This document shows positions 48,184 to 57,736 of a stretch of 64,000 bases of DNA, piece by piece; positions within the stretch are counted from its first letter, which is position 1, and each line of letters starts with the position of its first letter. The notes under the pieces are model-generated. The model was not told the DNA's origin. It made no database searches and was given only the letters and a program-made list of their open reading frames with translations. The stretch is taken from assembly GCF_016865365.1 (NCBI RefSeq), contig NZ_AP024469.1, forward strand, positions 4,432,501 to 4,496,500, read 5' to 3'. Position numbers and translations under genes: made by a program. This DNA comes from Geobacter sp. SVR (lineage in GTDB: Bacteria; Desulfobacterota; Desulfuromonadia; Geobacterales; Pseudopelobacteraceae).

Positions 48184-49887
48184 ATGTCCCGTTGGACTCC
48201 CAAATCGGTTCAAGCAATCAAAGGCTACACCCGTGCCAGTCTGGCAGCGGATTTCACCGCCGGCATAACGGTTGGCCTGGTGGCGTTGCCGCTCGCCATG
48301 GCCTTCGGTATCTCCTCCGGCGTCACCCCCCAGGCCGGCATCTACACGGCAGTGGTCGCCGGTTTCCTGATCTCGGCGCTGGGGGGCTCCCGCACCCAGA
48401 TAGGGGGTCCCACCGGAGCCTTTGTTGTCGTAATCGCCGCCATCATCGCCAGGCACGGCCTTTCCGGATTGCTGATGGTGACCATGATGTCGGGAGTAAT
48501 CTTGCTGTTTCTGGGATTTACCGGTCTCGGCAACGCCGTCAAGTTCATTCCACGTCCGGTGGTCATCGGTTTTACCAACGGCATTGCGGTGTTGATCGCC
48601 TCGACCCAGATCAAGGATTTTCTCGGCCTTCGGACCGCGGACAGGGTTCCCAGCGAATTCATCGAGCGGATGCGGTTCATCGGCGACCACATCACCTCCG
48701 TGAATGCCGTTACGGTTATCCTGGCCGTGGCCTCACTGGCCATTATTCTGTTGATGCCGCGCATTACCCGCCGCATCCCCGGCTCAATCGCGGCTTTGAT
48801 CGGCGCCACCGTCTGTGTCGCGTTATTCGATATTCCGGTCGAAACGATCGGCAGCAAATTCGGCGGAATCCCCACCGGACTGCCCCAGATCCAGCTGCCT
48901 CAGTTACGCATCGACCTGATTCTGCCCCTTTTACCCTCGGCCGTAACCGTCGCCTTGCTGGCGGCCATAGAGAGCCTGCTTTCGGCAGTTGTGGCGGATT
49001 CCATGAGCGGCGATCGGCACAACTCCAATGTGGAACTGGTGGCACAGGGAGTGGCCAACCTGACCGTGCCGCTGTTCGGCGGCATACCGGTGACCGGCGC
49101 CATTGCCCGGACCGCCACCAACATCCGCTCCGGTGCCCGCACGCCCCTGGCCGGCATGATCCACGCCCTGACCCTGCTCTGCATACTGCTGTTCGCCGCG
49201 CCGCTGGCCAAATACATTCCGCTGGGCACACTGGCGGCGGTGCTGTTCGTCGTTGCCTACAACATGGGGGAATGGCGCGAAATTCCGTTCATCCTGCGGC
49301 TTGACCGCAAGGACATTGCGGTCTGGCTCATCACCTTCGTCCTTACCGTAGTGGCCGATCTGACCATTGCCGTAGAGATCGGCATGATGCTGGCCGCTCT
49401 GCTCTACATCTACCAGGTATCGCGCACCACGGTGGTTGCGCCGCTCACGGCCGAGGCCATCGGCGCAGCCAAAAGCCATATCGTCCAGGACCGCGTAATT
49501 CCCAACTACGTGAGCATGTTCCACGTCCAGGGGCCATTGTTGTTCGGAGCCGCAGAAAAGCTCAAGGAACTGGCCTACCACCTCGACGGTCTCCAGCCGA
49601 TCGTGATTTTGCGTCTGCGATACATGACCGCCATCGACGCCACCGGGCTGTATGCCATCGAGCAGTTTCACGAGAAGCTGCACGCCTCGGGTCGGGTCCT
49701 GCTCCTATGCGGGGTGCGTGGACAACCCAAGAGACTGATTTACACCTCGAATCTGCCGCGCCTCATCGGGGCGCGCAACATATTGCCTCATATCGGCTCG
49801 GCCCTGCATCGTGCCCAGGATATTCACGATAATTTCGGCGGGATCGGCGAAGAAACCGCCATCGTTCTCGCAGAGGCGCCGGTCTGA
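48184..49887 (+). CDS. SulP-family anion transporter with STAS domain
   Basis: This 567-residue inner-membrane transporter of the SulP/SLC26 family has 10-14 helices in residues 20-430. Family blocks are AGITVGLVALPLAMAFGISSG and the sulfate-transporter region GGPTGAFVVVIA. A cytoplasmic STAS domain occupies about 445-555 (VFHVQGPLLFGAAEKL, RYMTAIDATGLYAIEQF). Members carry sulfate, bicarbonate or dicarboxylates; the substrate cannot be read from sequence. The gene stands alone and ends at a terminator. Confidence 0.92.
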   Translation: MSRWTPKSVQAIKGYTRASLAADFTAGITVGLVALPLAMAFGISSGVTPQAGIYTAVVAGFLISALGGSRTQIGGPTGAFVVVIAAIIARHGLSGLLMVTMMSGVILLFLGFTGLGNAVKFIPRPVVIGFTNGIAVLIASTQIKDFLGLRTADRVPSEFIERMRFIGDHITSVNAVTVILAVASLAIILLMPRITRRIPGSIAALIGATVCVALFDIPVETIGSKFGGIPTGLPQIQLPQLRIDLILPLLPSAVTVALLAAIESLLSAVVADSMSGDRHNSNVELVAQGVANLTVPLFGGIPVTGAIARTATNIRSGARTPLAGMIHALTLLCILLFAAPLAKYIPLGTLAAVLFVVAYNMGEWREIPFILRLDRKDIAVWLITFVLTVVADLTIAVEIGMMLAALLYIYQVSRTTVVAPLTAEAIGAAKSHIVQDRVIPNYVSMFHVQGPLLFGAAEKLKELAYHLDGLQPIVILRLRYMTAIDATGLYAIEQFHEKLHASGRVLLLCGVRGQPKRLIYTSNLPRLIGARNILPHIGSALHRAQDIHDNFGGIGEETAIVLAEAPV

Positions 49888-49917
49888 CGGAACGTGCGCA
49901 GGGGGGAGAAGCGAGAA

Positions 49918-49950
49918 AACCGGATCGGCAGTCGCCGGTCCGGTTTTTTA
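49918..49950 (+). terminator. Rho-independent terminator after the SulP gene
   Basis: A 12-bp stem (AACCGGATCGGC / GCCGGTCCGGTT, one T-G wobble) with loop AGTC is followed by TTTT. Confidence 0.85.
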
Positions 49951-49978
49951 GTTCTGCACGTCAGAAGATATGGGAAGG

Positions 49979-50122
49979 ATGGAACAGCGCAGGCAAGATT
50001 TGATGGGGCCGTCCGCAGGCGTTCGCGGGTTGGCCAGAGGCCGAAACAACCGCTGGGTGATGATGCAGCATCCTGAGAGTGGGAGGGTTCTGACCGTCAC
50101 GCAGCAGGAGTATGGATCATAG
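49979..50122 (+). CDS. Possible 47-residue small protein
   Basis: An open frame of 47 codons ends NRWVMMQHPESGRVLTVTQQ, followed by EYGS. The last 25 residues look like a compact conserved small-protein motif (aromatic, HPxSGxxxxVT). The N-terminal half is Arg/Gly-rich and less convincing. An in-frame ATG at 49970 is an alternative start; neither has a well-spaced ribosome binding site. The frame lies between the SulP terminator and the convergent nuclease gene. I do not know a family. Confidence 0.3.
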   Translation: MEQRRQDLMGPSAGVRGLARGRNNRWVMMQHPESGRVLTVTQQEYGS

Positions 50123-50168
50123 GGCTGCAGCAGCGGCGGACCTTACGGCCGGTAACGCTGGCGGAAGA

Positions 50169-50696
50169 TCAATGCCTGGCGCCATGCCGCCTGCCCCCCT
50201 TCAGGGCCTGCCTGAATTCCCAGGGAGGCAGGGGGTTCGGATCCCGCCACAGCCCCTTGTGCCGCGCCCGGGCGCTCTCCTCGGAGCTGAGATATTCCGA
50301 AGCATACGGTCCTTGCAGGAACTGCCGGTAGGCCCAGGCCATCCCCTCCGCAACCATCTCGCGGTTGATGTCCCTGCCCGCATAGCGAATGACCGCCACT
50401 GCGCGGTTGTACTGATCGGTATCCACAATCTCCGCAGAGACCTGACGCCCCATTATCTTGTACATCAGAGTGCGCTTGGCGACCGCTCCGAATGGCTGTG
50501 CCGGCTGATCGGGCTTGGCGGTTTCCGGTGCATCGATGCCGTACAACCGCACCTTCAAACGACTCTGCTCACGGGTGGCCAGCAAGACGGTATCGCCGTC
50601 GTACACTGCCCGCACCATCCCCACGATGATCCTGCCCGCACAGGCATCGCCGGCCAGCAGCAGGATCAAACCCAAGGCAACCGCAACCACTCTCAT
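50169..50696 (-). CDS. Secreted thermonuclease-family (SNase-like) protein
   Basis: This 175-residue protein has a signal peptide (1-20, cleavage after ACA) and one staphylococcal-nuclease OB-fold domain. The catalytic blocks are present: YDGDTV, VRLYGIDAPET (Arg and the Glu/Asp cluster) and NRAVAVIRY. A nuclease acting on DNA or RNA in the periplasm or outside the cell is likely. Translation of the gene is coupled to the upstream U32 peptidase gene by a TAATG overlap of one base. No link between the two functions is known to me. Confidence 0.85.
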   Translation of the reverse strand: MRVVAVALGLILLLAGDACAGRIIVGMVRAVYDGDTVLLATREQSRLKVRLYGIDAPETAKPDQPAQPFGAVAKRTLMYKIMGRQVSAEIVDTDQYNRAVAVIRYAGRDINREMVAEGMAWAYRQFLQGPYASEYLSSEESARARHKGLWRDPNPLPPWEFRQALKGGRRHGARH

Positions 50697-53068
50697 TAAA
50701 CCAGCTCCGCAGGGTAATTGAATTCCGTAGTGCCGGGTATCTCACGGCCGGCTTTGAAGGAGGCGATAATGTCACCCCAGGCATTGCGCCTGGCTTGGCG
50801 CAGGTCGATCACAAAGGATGTGCCCCCTCTCTGGCGCAGTTCGCTGTGACGGGCGGTCAGGGAAAAGGGCAGGGCCGCGGTGACGGTCTGCAGGCCGTCA
50901 CGCGTTGTGACGCTGTATTCTTCTCCCCGGTCCGAATGAAGCGGGATATTGCTGTGCACATCCTTGATACGGATTTTGGTGGTCATGACCGGCAGCGGAG
51001 CATAGGCTATCACCCGCCGCTCGATGGCGACATCCGCCGAGAGCAGCTTGGCAAGATTGGCGGCATCGTCTTCGATATACAGGGTGGCGGTCTCGGCCCC
51101 CAGCTCCTGCCAGGCTCGCAGGGCTTGACTGTTCAACGAGAAGCAGCGGTGCCAGGTCGAGATGCGCAGTCCCTCCAGCCCCTGTAAAAGCAGGAAATGA
51201 GAGATGCTGGAGACTTCGAAACGCCGGAAACCGGCTTCTCTGAGCTGTCGAACGAGCGTGCGATACAGCGGGATATCGCGATCGAAGATGATGAACGGCA
51301 ATTGCCAGACGACCTGCTCCTCGGCGCCCCGCATACGTGGCAGGCAGGAGGGCAGTTGATGGATGACCGCCTTGGTGAGTGGCAGCATGGTGCTGTCCGC
51401 GCCGTGCTGGAGCGGGAAACGCCACTCCCGCGGCTGGTCTATCACCACCACCAGTGATTCTCGACCAGCATGCGAAGGGGGGGCAACAGAACCAGAGTCT
51501 ATCTCTGCGAGAGCGGCCTTACGTGCTGTTACAATGCGGCTACTGGCCGTCCTGGTGACTTTCTCGCTTAACTGGCTGTACAGCTGGCGGCGGATTTCCT
51601 TGAAGACAGCCGCCGGAATAAGCACCGGCGGGAAAGCAGGGGCTTCCAGGCTTTCCAGGCGAAAAGGGGCATCTCCCGTTTTGGCCAGCTGCCCTTCCAG
51701 AAACGAATGCATGTTTGTATTGCGGGCTGGCTCCAGCTCACCGAGCGCAAATTTGAAAGGATGCCGGTCACCTGCAACCTCAGCCTCGATGCACAGGTTC
51801 CCCTCCTCCAGAGAGACCCGCATCCGGCACGGCTGCTTGTCTCTTTTCACCGCATCCAGCCGGCGCAGGCAGGCATTTTCGCTCAGGGAGAACGCTTCGC
51901 GGGAGGAGACCTTGTAGACCGCATCGCCGACCGCGAAACGGAAAGGAGTTTCCACCTCCACCAGACTGCCGGACCGGGCTTCCATCACTTTTTTGCCATT
52001 GCAGAAAAGCTCACGCACGGTCCAGGCCTGACCGGCCATATCGCTCTTCGGTTGAGCGCGCAGGCGGTCTCCCACGTGCAGCGCATCCCGGGTTTCAAAG
52101 CACAGGCGCTTGCCCTTGAGGGACTTGATCTGCCCCACAAAGCGGCCCGTGCCCCCCTTCTGCCAGGGATTGGCGATGTCGTCCGGCTGTTGGGATGTCA
52201 GAAACCCCTTGGTCGGGGTCCTGCCGAACGAGTATTTCAGGATTTCCTTGGCACTTTTCAGGGTTTCTTTGCGAATGTTTTCCGGAGCATCCAGCACCAT
52301 GCGGTACGCTTCCACCACACTGGCCACATATTCGGCCGACTTCATCCGCCCTTCGATCTTCAGCGATTTCACCCCGGCATTGACCAGTTCCGGGACCATA
52401 TCGATGGCAGACAGGTCGCTGGTGGAAAAGAAATGCCCCTGCTTGCCCCGGTGGGTGTACAAACGGCGGCAGGGCTGGGCGCAGCGCCCGCGGTTGCCAC
52501 TATGCCCACCGAGGTAAGAGGAAAAGAAGCACTGCCCGGAAATCGAGAAACAGAGTGCGCCATGGACGAAGACCTCGATCTCCACCGGCGTTGCTGCGGC
52601 AATGGCCGCCACCTCGTCCAGCGCCAGCTCCCGCGCCAGGACTACCCGCTCAAATCCGAGACCGGCCAGCATCTGTACACCGGCGGTATTGTGAATCGTC
52701 ATCTGTGTCGAAGCGTGCAGCGGGATGGAAGGAAAATGATTGCGCACCAGCCGCGCCACAGCCAGGTCCTGGACAATCACGCCATCAATCCTCATGGCGG
52801 CCAGAACGGCCAAAGTCTCGACCAGTTGGGGCAGTTCCTGTTCCTTGACCAGCGTGTTGAGGGTGATATAGATCCGCCGGCCATGGGCGTGGGCATAGCC
52901 CAGCATGCGCTCCATCTGGGACAGACTGAAGTTCCTGGCGCGGGCCCGGGCGGAGAATTCATGCAGGCCGGCATATACGGCATCAGCCCCCTTTTCCATG
53001 GCTGCGAAAAAGGATTCCAGCGAGCCGGCCGGAGCCAGCAGTTCAGGTTTTTGCAATGAAATGGCCAT
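50696..53068 (-). CDS. U32-family peptidase/RlhA-like protein with DUF3656
   Basis: This 790-residue protein belongs to the U32 group that includes E. coli RlhA, which is needed for a 23S rRNA hydroxylation, and proteins annotated as collagenases. The N-terminal TIM-barrel-like part (1-330) begins LQKPELLAPAGSLESFFAAM. It contains EVFVHGALCFSISGQCFFSS and CAQPCRRLY, the cysteine set that probably binds an Fe-S cluster. A DUF3656-type middle region and a C-terminal part follow. AAGGAAATCG precedes the ATG. Despite the name, proteolysis is doubtful; RNA modification is the better guess. Confidence 0.85.
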   Translation of the reverse strand: MAISLQKPELLAPAGSLESFFAAMEKGADAVYAGLHEFSARARARNFSLSQMERMLGYAHAHGRRIYITLNTLVKEQELPQLVETLAVLAAMRIDGVIVQDLAVARLVRNHFPSIPLHASTQMTIHNTAGVQMLAGLGFERVVLARELALDEVAAIAAATPVEIEVFVHGALCFSISGQCFFSSYLGGHSGNRGRCAQPCRRLYTHRGKQGHFFSTSDLSAIDMVPELVNAGVKSLKIEGRMKSAEYVASVVEAYRMVLDAPENIRKETLKSAKEILKYSFGRTPTKGFLTSQQPDDIANPWQKGGTGRFVGQIKSLKGKRLCFETRDALHVGDRLRAQPKSDMAGQAWTVRELFCNGKKVMEARSGSLVEVETPFRFAVGDAVYKVSSREAFSLSENACLRRLDAVKRDKQPCRMRVSLEEGNLCIEAEVAGDRHPFKFALGELEPARNTNMHSFLEGQLAKTGDAPFRLESLEAPAFPPVLIPAAVFKEIRRQLYSQLSEKVTRTASSRIVTARKAALAEIDSGSVAPPSHAGRESLVVVIDQPREWRFPLQHGADSTMLPLTKAVIHQLPSCLPRMRGAEEQVVWQLPFIIFDRDIPLYRTLVRQLREAGFRRFEVSSISHFLLLQGLEGLRISTWHRCFSLNSQALRAWQELGAETATLYIEDDAANLAKLLSADVAIERRVIAYAPLPVMTTKIRIKDVHSNIPLHSDRGEEYSVTTRDGLQTVTAALPFSLTARHSELRQRGGTSFVIDLRQARRNAWGDIIASFKAGREIPGTTEFNYPAELV

Positions 53069-53081
53069 CGATTTCCTTAAA

Positions 53082-53106
53082 CAAAAGCGCCCCGGGAAGG
53101 GGCGCT
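53082..53106 (-). terminator. Rho-independent terminator of asd
   Basis: An 8-bp perfect stem (AGCGCCCC / GGGGCGCT) reads on the minus strand into TTTGTTT. It lies about 118 bp past the asd stop and just before the U32 gene start. Confidence 0.75.
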
Positions 53107-53224
53107 CTGCCTTTACCTACAGAACATGATTTTTGTGCAAGCCCAAGGTCGTCAAGAATTCCTGCGAAGGCATGGCAGCACTACGCTGCAGGCGTGAAGC
53201 CGCAGAGCACGTGCGCTCGTGTTC

Positions 53225-54325
53225 TCACTTCTCGACCAAAATTCTGAGCATCCTTCTGAGCGGCTCGGCCGCCCCCCACAGCAGCTGATCGCCGCAGGTG
53301 AAGGCTTGCAGATACTGCGGCCCCATCTTCATCTTGCGGACCCGGCCGATGGGCACGGTCAGGGTGCCGGAGATGGCTGCCGGAGTCAGCTGCGCCAGGG
53401 TATCGGCCTTGTTGTTGGGCACCAGCTTGACCCATTCGTTATCGTTGGCGATCAGGCTTTCGATCTCAGCCAGCGGCAGGTCCTTGGTGAGCTTGATGGT
53501 CAGGGCCTGGCTGTGGCAGCGCATGGCGCCGACCCGCACGCAGATGCCGTCCACCGGGATCGGTGAGGTTGCGCCGAGGATCTTGTTGGTCTCGGCAAAA
53601 CCCTTCCACTCCTCGCGGCTCTGGCCATCCTCCACCTCGCGGTCGATCCAGGGCAGCACATTACCTGCCAGAGGGAAGCCGAATTCCTTGACCGGCAGGG
53701 AGCCGTTGCGCAGCGTCTCGGTCACCTTCCGGTCGATCTCCAGAATGGCAGAACTGGGGTTCTTCAGTTCTTCGGCCACCACGCCGCTCAGCACCCCCAT
53801 CTGGGACAGCAGTTCGCGCATGTTGGGAGCGCCGGCCCCGGACGCTGCCTGATAGGTCATGGAGGAGAGCCATTCCACCAGGCCGGCCTTGAACAGCCCA
53901 CCCAGCGCCATCAGCATCAAGCTGACGGTGCAGTTCCCGCCGATGAAATCTTTCTGCCCCTTGGCCAGGGCCGCATCGATCACGTTGCGGTTGACCGGGT
54001 CGAGAATGATGACGGCATTGTCCTCCATACGCAGGGTGGAGGCGGCATCGATCCAGTAGCCGTTCCAGCCCTGCTTACGCAGCTCGGGATGAATCGCCTT
54101 GGTGTAGTCGCCCCCCTGACAGGTCAGGATGACATCCAGTTTTTTCAGTTCCGCGATATCGTCGGCGCTTTTCAGGGTGCCGGCATTCATGGGTGCCGGC
54201 TGCCCGGCCTGGGACGTTGAGAAGAAGACCGGCTCGATGCCGATGTTGAAATCACCTTCCTCCTGCATACGCTGCATGAGGACCGAACCAACCATACCGC
54301 GCCAACCGACGATACCGACTTTCAT
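53225..54325 (-). CDS. asd: Aspartate-semialdehyde dehydrogenase
   Basis: This enzyme reduces aspartyl-phosphate to aspartate semialdehyde with NADPH, the branch point to lysine/diaminopimelate, threonine and methionine. The 366-residue protein starts [16 protein letters not shown] (Rossmann nucleotide site) and has the catalytic Cys in [16 protein letters not shown]. The insert pattern is that of the gamma-proteobacterial-type Asd. The second of two close ATGs (54325) has GGGAG at the correct distance, so I chose it. It lies downstream of leuB and metK on the same strand. Confidence 0.95.
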   Translation of the reverse strand: MKVGIVGWRGMVGSVLMQRMQEEGDFNIGIEPVFFSTSQAGQPAPMNAGTLKSADDIAELKKLDVILTCQGGDYTKAIHPELRKQGWNGYWIDAASTLRMEDNAVIILDPVNRNVIDAALAKGQKDFIGGNCTVSLMLMALGGLFKAGLVEWLSSMTYQAASGAGAPNMRELLSQMGVLSGVVAEELKNPSSAILEIDRKVTETLRNGSLPVKEFGFPLAGNVLPWIDREVEDGQSREEWKGFAETNKILGATSPIPVDGICVRVGAMRCHSQALTIKLTKDLPLAEIESLIANDNEWVKLVPNNKADTLAQLTPAAISGTLTVPIGRVRKMKMGPQYLQAFTCGDQLLWGAAEPLRRMLRILVEK

Positions 54326-54444
54326 GGGCATACTCCCTTTCTATTGAAAAATGCTGCGGATATCCAATTCACTGATTTACTTTTTATTAAAAAGGCTGCG
54401 ATTTTCGTAAGATCTAGACTGACCTATTAAGGAAAAGGTGCAGC

Positions 54445-55533
54445 CTACAGCGCCGCGATTATGGCGTCGCCCATCGCTTTCGTGTTGACCAGCTTCTCGC
54501 CCGGCTTGTTCTGGAAGATATCGCGGGTACGGATGCCCTGATCCAGCACCTTGGCCACGGCGTTATCGATGGCGTCGGCTGCTTCGACCAGTCCGAAGGA
54601 AAACTTAAGCATCATGCCCATGGAGAGGATCTGCGCGATCGGATTGGCGATGCCTTGGCCGGCGATGTCAGGAGCCGAACCGCCGGAGGGCTCGTACATG
54701 CCGAAGGTGCCCTCGGCCAGCGAGGCAGAGGGGAGCATGCCCAGCGAACCGGTCAGCATGGCGGCCTCATCGGAGAGGATGTCGCCGAACATGTTCTCGC
54801 ACAGGATCACGTCGAACTGCTTGGGCCAGCGCACCAGCTGCATGGCGGCGTTGTCCACGTACATATGGGACAGCTCGACATCGGGGTATTCCTTGGCAAT
54901 GCCGGTCACCACCTCGCGCCACAGCACCGACGAAGAGAGCACGTTGGCCTTGTCGATGGAGCAGACCTTCTTGCCCCGCTTACGGGCAGCCTGGAAAGCG
55001 ACATGGGTGATGCGCTCGATTTCGGGAACGCTGTAACGCATGGTGTCGAAGCCGACCCGCTCGCGCCCCTGCCCCTCGATTCCCTTGGGCTGGGCGAAAT
55101 AGATGCCGCCGGTCAGTTCGCGGATTACCAGTACGTTGAAGCCACCGCTGATGACCTCCTCCTTGAGGGATGAGGCGCCGGTCAGAGAGGGGAAGATGAT
55201 GGCCGGACGCAGGTTGGCGTACAGCCCGAAGATCTTGCGCAGCGGCAGCAACGCGCCGCGCTCCGGCTGCTCGTCGGGAGGCAGGCTTTCCCATTTGGGG
55301 CCGCCGACCGAGCCGAACAGGATGGCATCGCTGGCTTTGCAGATATCGATGGTCGTCTGGGGCAGGGCCTTGCCCTCGTTGTCGATGCCGGCGCCCCCCA
55401 CATTGGCATGGGTACGCTCGAAGGTTACCCCGAATTTGCCCTCCACGGCGTCCAGCACGCGCAACGCCTCGGCCATCACCTCCGGCCCGATGCCGTCACC
55501 CGGCAGAACCGCTATTTTATTGATCTTAGCCAT
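54445..55533 (-). CDS. leuB: 3-isopropylmalate dehydrogenase
   Basis: LeuB oxidises and decarboxylates 3-isopropylmalate to 2-oxoisocaproate in leucine synthesis, using NAD and a divalent metal. The 362-residue product is the normal size. It has [12 protein letters not shown], the substrate-binding [14 protein letters not shown], the tyrosine-containing RELTGGIYF and the family signature [14 protein letters not shown]. The C-terminal segment [18 protein letters not shown] is typical. leuA/C/D are not in the window. Confidence 0.96.
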   Translation of the reverse strand: MAKINKIAVLPGDGIGPEVMAEALRVLDAVEGKFGVTFERTHANVGGAGIDNEGKALPQTTIDICKASDAILFGSVGGPKWESLPPDEQPERGALLPLRKIFGLYANLRPAIIFPSLTGASSLKEEVISGGFNVLVIRELTGGIYFAQPKGIEGQGRERVGFDTMRYSVPEIERITHVAFQAARKRGKKVCSIDKANVLSSSVLWREVVTGIAKEYPDVELSHMYVDNAAMQLVRWPKQFDVILCENMFGDILSDEAAMLTGSLGMLPSASLAEGTFGMYEPSGGSAPDIAGQGIANPIAQILSMGMMLKFSFGLVEAADAIDNAVAKVLDQGIRTRDIFQNKPGEKLVNTKAMGDAIIAAL

Positions 55534-55625
55534 ATTTCCCCCACCATGAAATAGTATACGAAAGACTTTAATAGTACCGGTGGCTGCAGCATTTTGTCAA
55601 CGAGAATAACAAGATAGAAAATGAC

Positions 55626-55657
55626 AAGGCCGGAGCGTCTGAACACGCTCCGGCCTT
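55626..55657 (-). terminator. Hairpin terminator of metK
   Basis: A 13-bp perfect stem (AAGGCCGGAGCGT / ACGCTCCGGCCTT) lies about 30 bp past the metK stop. The minus-strand tail (GTCATTTTC) has only a short T run. Confidence 0.7.
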
Positions 55658-55687
55658 GAGAAAACTGCCCGTCAACGCTGCTGTAGC

Positions 55688-56854
55688 TTACAGACCCGCC
55701 TTCTCCTTGAGGATGGCGGCCTTGTCGGTCCGCTCCCAGGTGAATTCCGGCAATTCGCGGCCGAAATGACCATATGCGGCGGTCTTGCGGTAGATCGGAC
55801 GCATCAGGTCCAACTGCTCGGTAATGGCACGGGGACGCATGTCGAATACTTCGCGCACCAGCTCTGCCAGGCGGTCTTCGGAAACCTTGCCGGTACCGAA
55901 GGTGTGCACCATGATCGAAACCGGCTGGGCCACGCCGATGGCATAGGCCACCTGCACCTCGCACCGCTCCGCCAGACCTGCCGCCACCAGATTCTTGGCC
56001 ACATAGCGCCCCATGTAGGCGGCCGAGCGATCGACCTTGGAAGGATCCTTGCCCGAGAAGGCGCCGCCGCCGTGACGGCCCATGCCGCCGTAGGTATCCA
56101 CGATGATCTTGCGGCCGGTCAGGCCGCAATCCCCCATGGGGCCGCCAACCACGAACCGACCGGTTGGGTTGATGAAGTAACGCGTTTCGGCGTCCAGCAG
56201 CTCGGCCGGAATGACCTGCTTGACCACCTCTGCGATCACCCCGTCTTCGATCTGCTTGTGGGTCACATCCGGGGTGTGCTGGGTCGAAATCACGACGGTG
56301 TCAATGCGGCTCGGCTTTCCATTGACATATTCCACCGAAACCTGGGACTTGGAATCGGGGCGCAGAAACGGCAGCTTGCCCGATTTGCGGACTTCGGCCA
56401 GCTTGGCCACCAGCTCGTGCGCCAGCTGGATCGGCATCGGCATCAGTTCCGGGGTTTCGTTGCAGGCATAGCCGAACATAAGCCCCTGGTCGCCGGCCCC
56501 CTGCTCCTTGTGCAGCCCGTCGCCTTCATTGACTCCCTGGGCGATGTCCGGGGACTGTTTGTCGACTGAAACCAGCACGGCGCACGTTTCGGCATCAAAA
56601 CCCATTTCCGAATCCGTGTAGCCGATCTCCTTGATAGTGGCACGGGCGATTTCGGAATAGTTGATCACGGCATTGGTGGTGATCTCTCCGGCGATGACCG
56701 CCATGCCGGTGGTCACCAGGGTTTCGCAGGCAACGCGGGCCTTCGGGTCCTGGGCCAGAATGGCATCCAGGATCGCATCGGAAACCTGATCGGCTACCTT
56801 GTCCGGATGTCCTTCGGATACCGACTCGGAGGTAAAAATGAATTTTTCGGCCAT
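55688..56854 (-). CDS. metK: S-adenosylmethionine synthetase
   Basis: MetK makes S-adenosylmethionine from methionine and ATP. The 388-residue protein has the N-terminal [21 protein letters not shown] (metal and ATP site, given here in part), [12 protein letters not shown] and the [19 protein letters not shown] signature. GAGAGGAGT lies upstream of the ATG. The region ahead of it shows no SAM riboswitch that I can recognise. Confidence 0.97.
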   Translation of the reverse strand: MAEKFIFTSESVSEGHPDKVADQVSDAILDAILAQDPKARVACETLVTTGMAVIAGEITTNAVINYSEIARATIKEIGYTDSEMGFDAETCAVLVSVDKQSPDIAQGVNEGDGLHKEQGAGDQGLMFGYACNETPELMPMPIQLAHELVAKLAEVRKSGKLPFLRPDSKSQVSVEYVNGKPSRIDTVVISTQHTPDVTHKQIEDGVIAEVVKQVIPAELLDAETRYFINPTGRFVVGGPMGDCGLTGRKIIVDTYGGMGRHGGGAFSGKDPSKVDRSAAYMGRYVAKNLVAAGLAERCEVQVAYAIGVAQPVSIMVHTFGTGKVSEDRLAELVREVFDMRPRAITEQLDLMRPIYRKTAAYGHFGRELPEFTWERTDKAAILKEKAGL

Positions 56855-57220
56855 GGTGCGTGACTCCTCTCGATTCTATGCTAGATTAAAATGTACGAAT
56901 ATGGCAGGCATACGAATTACTTCCGTAAAGGTCGTCAAATTTATATCCAGGTATCTGTTTTGTCAAGCAAAGATAGCCGCCGTACATTTCTGTTTGACTT
57001 CACCACAATAAGTTCTGCACAATCATTAAAATCCGAATACCTGAATGCCGTAATGCCGGAATAACTAAAAGTACCGGGACTGCAACGCCATTTCACTGCA
57101 GTCGTTATTTCAGCAGATCCTCCGCAGGAACACATTATCGCCGGAAAGCCCGAGGCAGTAGCCTTTGAGGCAAACCTGCGACTGGAGTTCGGGACAGATC
57201 GTCCTTGAAAGGGGCTTTGC
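56855..57220. other. Intergenic region between divergent metK and the secreted protein gene
   Basis: This 366-bp region holds the promoters of both divergent genes. On the plus strand a frame without a start codon, about 57066-57209, reads FTAVVISADPPQEHIIAGKP then EAVAFEANLRLEF. That is protein-like, but there is no ATG or GTG and a stop lies just upstream. It may be a remnant or chance. Confidence 0.35.
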
Positions 57221-57736
57221 ATGACTACCGCCAATATCCTTCTTCTGACGGGACTTTTGCTTGCGATAACCTTCGGAACAGCCTCAGCGGCTGCAAAACG
57301 ACAGGGCACAGCCTGGAACTATTATCATTTCAACGGCCGTGCTTTCGTGGCCGGTCAGCCGGCAGATGTCCGGCCTTTTGTCGCCGTGCGGGAACGGTCG
57401 CTGCCGGTAGTGTTGACGCAGCCGGGGCCGGTCCAGCCTGCTCCTTTGGCAGCAGGCAAAGGGGCGGTTGTCGGCATCTGCTATATTCAGACCTCGGGCG
57501 GCAAGCTGGCGTCCTCCGGCACCGGCTATCAGCCCTGCCCCCGCCTGTCTCTACCAATATTTTCCGGCGCTTCGACAGTGACAACTGTTGAGACCGACCA
57601 AAACGGCTATTTTACGGCTGTACTCGATGCAGGCACCTACCGGATCGGCACCCCACCCATCTCGGCCGAGGTAACTGTTGAGGATGGCACAACTAAGCTT
57701 GTTCATCTTATGGCGGGCAAAAGGATGGTGGATTGA
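57221..57736 (+). CDS. Secreted hypothetical protein with carboxypeptidase-regulatory-like fold
   Basis: This 171-residue protein has a signal peptide (1-23, cleavage after ASA). The C-terminal half (about 85-165) has the pattern of a carboxypeptidase regulatory-like/beta-sandwich domain: [19 protein letters not shown] and [17 protein letters not shown]. The middle contains two cysteines (GICYI and QPCPR) that could form a disulfide. AAAGGGG precedes the ATG. The stop codon overlaps the start of the metalloprotease gene (TGATG), so the two proteins are made together and may act together. No specific family recognised. Confidence 0.7.
   Translation: MTTANILLLTGLLLAITFGTASAAAKRQGTAWNYYHFNGRAFVAGQPADVRPFVAVRERSLPVVLTQPGPVQPAPLAAGKGAVVGICYIQTSGGKLASSGTGYQPCPRLSLPIFSGASTVTTVETDQNGYFTAVLDAGTYRIGTPPISAEVTVEDGTTKLVHLMAGKRMVD

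Noticed and set aside
57090-57210. Possible riboswitch ahead of the 57221 gene
   Set aside because: A GGCAAACC-like string occurs, but the remaining conserved parts of a GEMM (cyclic di-nucleotide) riboswitch are not found.
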